Of a stretch of DNA of 12,561 bases, positions 11,531 to 12,561 are shown one piece after another (position 1 is the stretch's first letter; every line of letters begins with the position of its first letter). Origin of the DNA: Oscillibacter sp. (GTDB taxonomy: Bacteria > Bacillota > Clostridia > Oscillospirales > Oscillospiraceae); the NCBI GenBank assembly GCA_003487665.1, contig DNFA01000069.1, forward strand, positions 360 to 12,920, in the 5' to 3' direction. A program made the translations under genes and the position numbers. The notes under the pieces were generated by a model. That model was not told where the DNA came from, searched no databases, and saw nothing but the letters and a program-made list of their open reading frames with translations.

Positions 11531-12561
11531 ATGAAAAAGGTCTTGGTTCTGGACTTCGGCGGGCAGTATAACCTGCTGGTGGCGCGGCGCGTCCGCGAGT
11601 GCGGCGTATACTGCGAGATCAAGTCCTATCGCCTGAGCATGGAGGACATCCGCGCCTTCGCGCCGGACGCGCTGATCCTCACCGGCGGCCCCGCCACCGT
11701 GTTCGAGCCCAACGCTCCCATGGTGGACAAGGCGCTGTTCGAAATGGGCATTCCCGTGCTGGGCATCTGCTACGGGCAGCAGCTGATGATGCATCTGCTG
11801 GGCGGCCAGTGCCGCAAGGCGGAGACGCGGGAGTACGGCAAGATCGAGCTGACCCACATCGCCTCTCCCCTGTTCGAAAACGTGCCGGAGACGTCCGTGT
11901 GCTGGATGAGCCACGGCGTGGAGGTGGAGCGCATCGCGCCGGGCTTCCGGGTCATCGCCACCACCGAGGGCTGCGGCTTCGCCGCTGTGGAGAACGCGGA
12001 GAAGAAGCTGTACGGCGTACAGTTCCACCCGGAGGTGCTGCACACGGTATACGGCACGCAGGTGCTGGAAAACTTCCTGTACCGCGTCTGCGGCTTCAGC
12101 GCCGAGTGGACCATGGCGTCCTATCTGGACGAGGCCGTGGCGGAGTGCCGCCGCCAGATTGGCAGCGGCCGGGTGCTGCTGGCGCTGTCCGGCGGCGTGG
12201 ACAGCTCTGTGGCGGCGGCGCTGCTGCAGCGCGCCGTAGGCGACCAGCTGACGTGCATCTTCGTGGATCACGGCCTGCTGCGCAAGGACGAGGGCGATCA
12301 GGTGGAGCAGGTGATGAAGCACCAGTTCCACGTGGATGTGCGGCGTGTGAACGCCGGCGACCGGTTCCTGAGCAAGCTGGCCGGCGTGACCGAGCCGGAG
12401 CACAAGCGCAAGATCATCGGCGAGGAGTTTATCCGCGTCTTTGAGGAGGAAGCCAAGAAGATCGGCGCCGTGGACTTCCTGGCACAGGGCACCATCTACC
12501 CCGATGTGGTGGAGTCCGGTCTGGGCGGCGAGAGCGTGGTCATCAAGAGCCACCACAACGT
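11531..12561 (+). CDS. guaA: GMP synthase (glutamine-hydrolysing), 3' end cut off
   Basis: The first 343 residues of GMP synthase are present; the frame is open at the window edge and about 170 residues should be missing. The enzyme aminates XMP to GMP with glutamine and ATP. The N-terminal class I glutamine amidotransferase domain (about 1-190) shows ILTGGPATVF, the nucleophile loop LGICYGQQLMMHLLGG (active-site Cys) and the His/Glu pair in YGVQFHPEV. The ATP-pyrophosphatase domain begins with the P-loop LLALSGGVDSSVAAALL, followed by CIFVDHGLLRKDE and LAQGTIYPDVVESG. FGGQYN replaces the usual FGSQYN, and MSHGV replaces the common MSHGD or MSHTD; neither change touches the catalytic triad. 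The start at 11531 follows the xpt stop by one base. Confidence 0.95.
   Translation, partial: MKKVLVLDFGGQYNLLVARRVRECGVYCEIKSYRLSMEDIRAFAPDALILTGGPATVFEPNAPMVDKALFEMGIPVLGICYGQQLMMHLLGGQCRKAETREYGKIELTHIASPLFENVPETSVCWMSHGVEVERIAPGFRVIATTEGCGFAAVENAEKKLYGVQFHPEVLHTVYGTQVLENFLYRVCGFSAEWTMASYLDEAVAECRRQIGSGRVLLALSGGVDSSVAAALLQRAVGDQLTCIFVDHGLLRKDEGDQVEQVMKHQFHVDVRRVNAGDRFLSKLAGVTEPEHKRKIIGEEFIRVFEEEAKKIGAVDFLAQGTIYPDVVESGLGGESVVIKSHHN

Noticed and set aside
11480..12556. 358-codon minus-strand frame opposite guaA
   Set aside because: guaA on the plus strand has all amidotransferase and PP-loop motifs; the opposing frame is a shadow.

Overview
The window is dominated by a complete operon for fermenting L-lysine to acetate/butyrate precursors. 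It lies on the minus strand (about 8150 down to 161) and fits a GC-rich, Gram-positive anaerobe of the Clostridia, most like gut Oscillospiraceae (Intestinimonas/Flavonifractor/Oscillibacter type). The taxonomic guess rests on gene content, AGGAGG ribosome binding sites, sigma-A promoters and the repeat families; it is not a database result.

Layout. 1-150: palindromic non-coding repeats. 161-193: operon terminator. 204-7858 (minus): eight genes, transcribed in the order kal, kce, kdd, kamA, kamD, kamE, atoD, atoA. 7934-8186 (minus): operon leader, with a near-consensus promoter, a lysine riboswitch aptamer and an intrinsic terminator. 8289-8513: a second repeat block carrying inverted copies of the sequences in the first, so related repeats bracket the operon. 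8565-9739 (minus): pduL (phosphotransacylase) and a small membrane protein of unknown function. 9740-9910: divergent promoter region with a 20-bp inverted repeat over both -35 boxes. 9911-10807 (plus): LysR-family regulator, followed by a terminator. 10951-12561 (plus): xpt and the first two thirds of guaA (purine salvage, xanthine to XMP to GMP), cut by the window end.

How the genes work together. KamA moves the alpha-amino group of lysine to C3. KamDE (B12 and PLP) moves the epsilon-amino group to C5. Kdd oxidises 3,5-diaminohexanoate to 3-keto-5-aminohexanoate. Kce combines this with acetyl-CoA to give acetoacetate and 3-aminobutyryl-CoA. Kal removes ammonia to form crotonyl-CoA. AtoDA moves CoA from butyryl-CoA to acetoacetate. 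Gene order is roughly the reverse of reaction order. Crotonyl-CoA reductase/Etf, thiolase, a lysine transporter and a KamDE reactivase are not in the window. PduL could convert the resulting acetyl-CoA to acetyl phosphate for ATP formation.

The most interesting signal is the leader. The 3' strand of aptamer helix P1 is also the 5' strand of the intrinsic terminator, so lysine binding should prevent termination. This predicts a lysine-induced ON riboswitch on a lysine-degrading operon, opposite to the usual OFF switch of lysine biosynthesis genes. Three unusually structured intergenic gaps inside the operon may tune individual gene levels.
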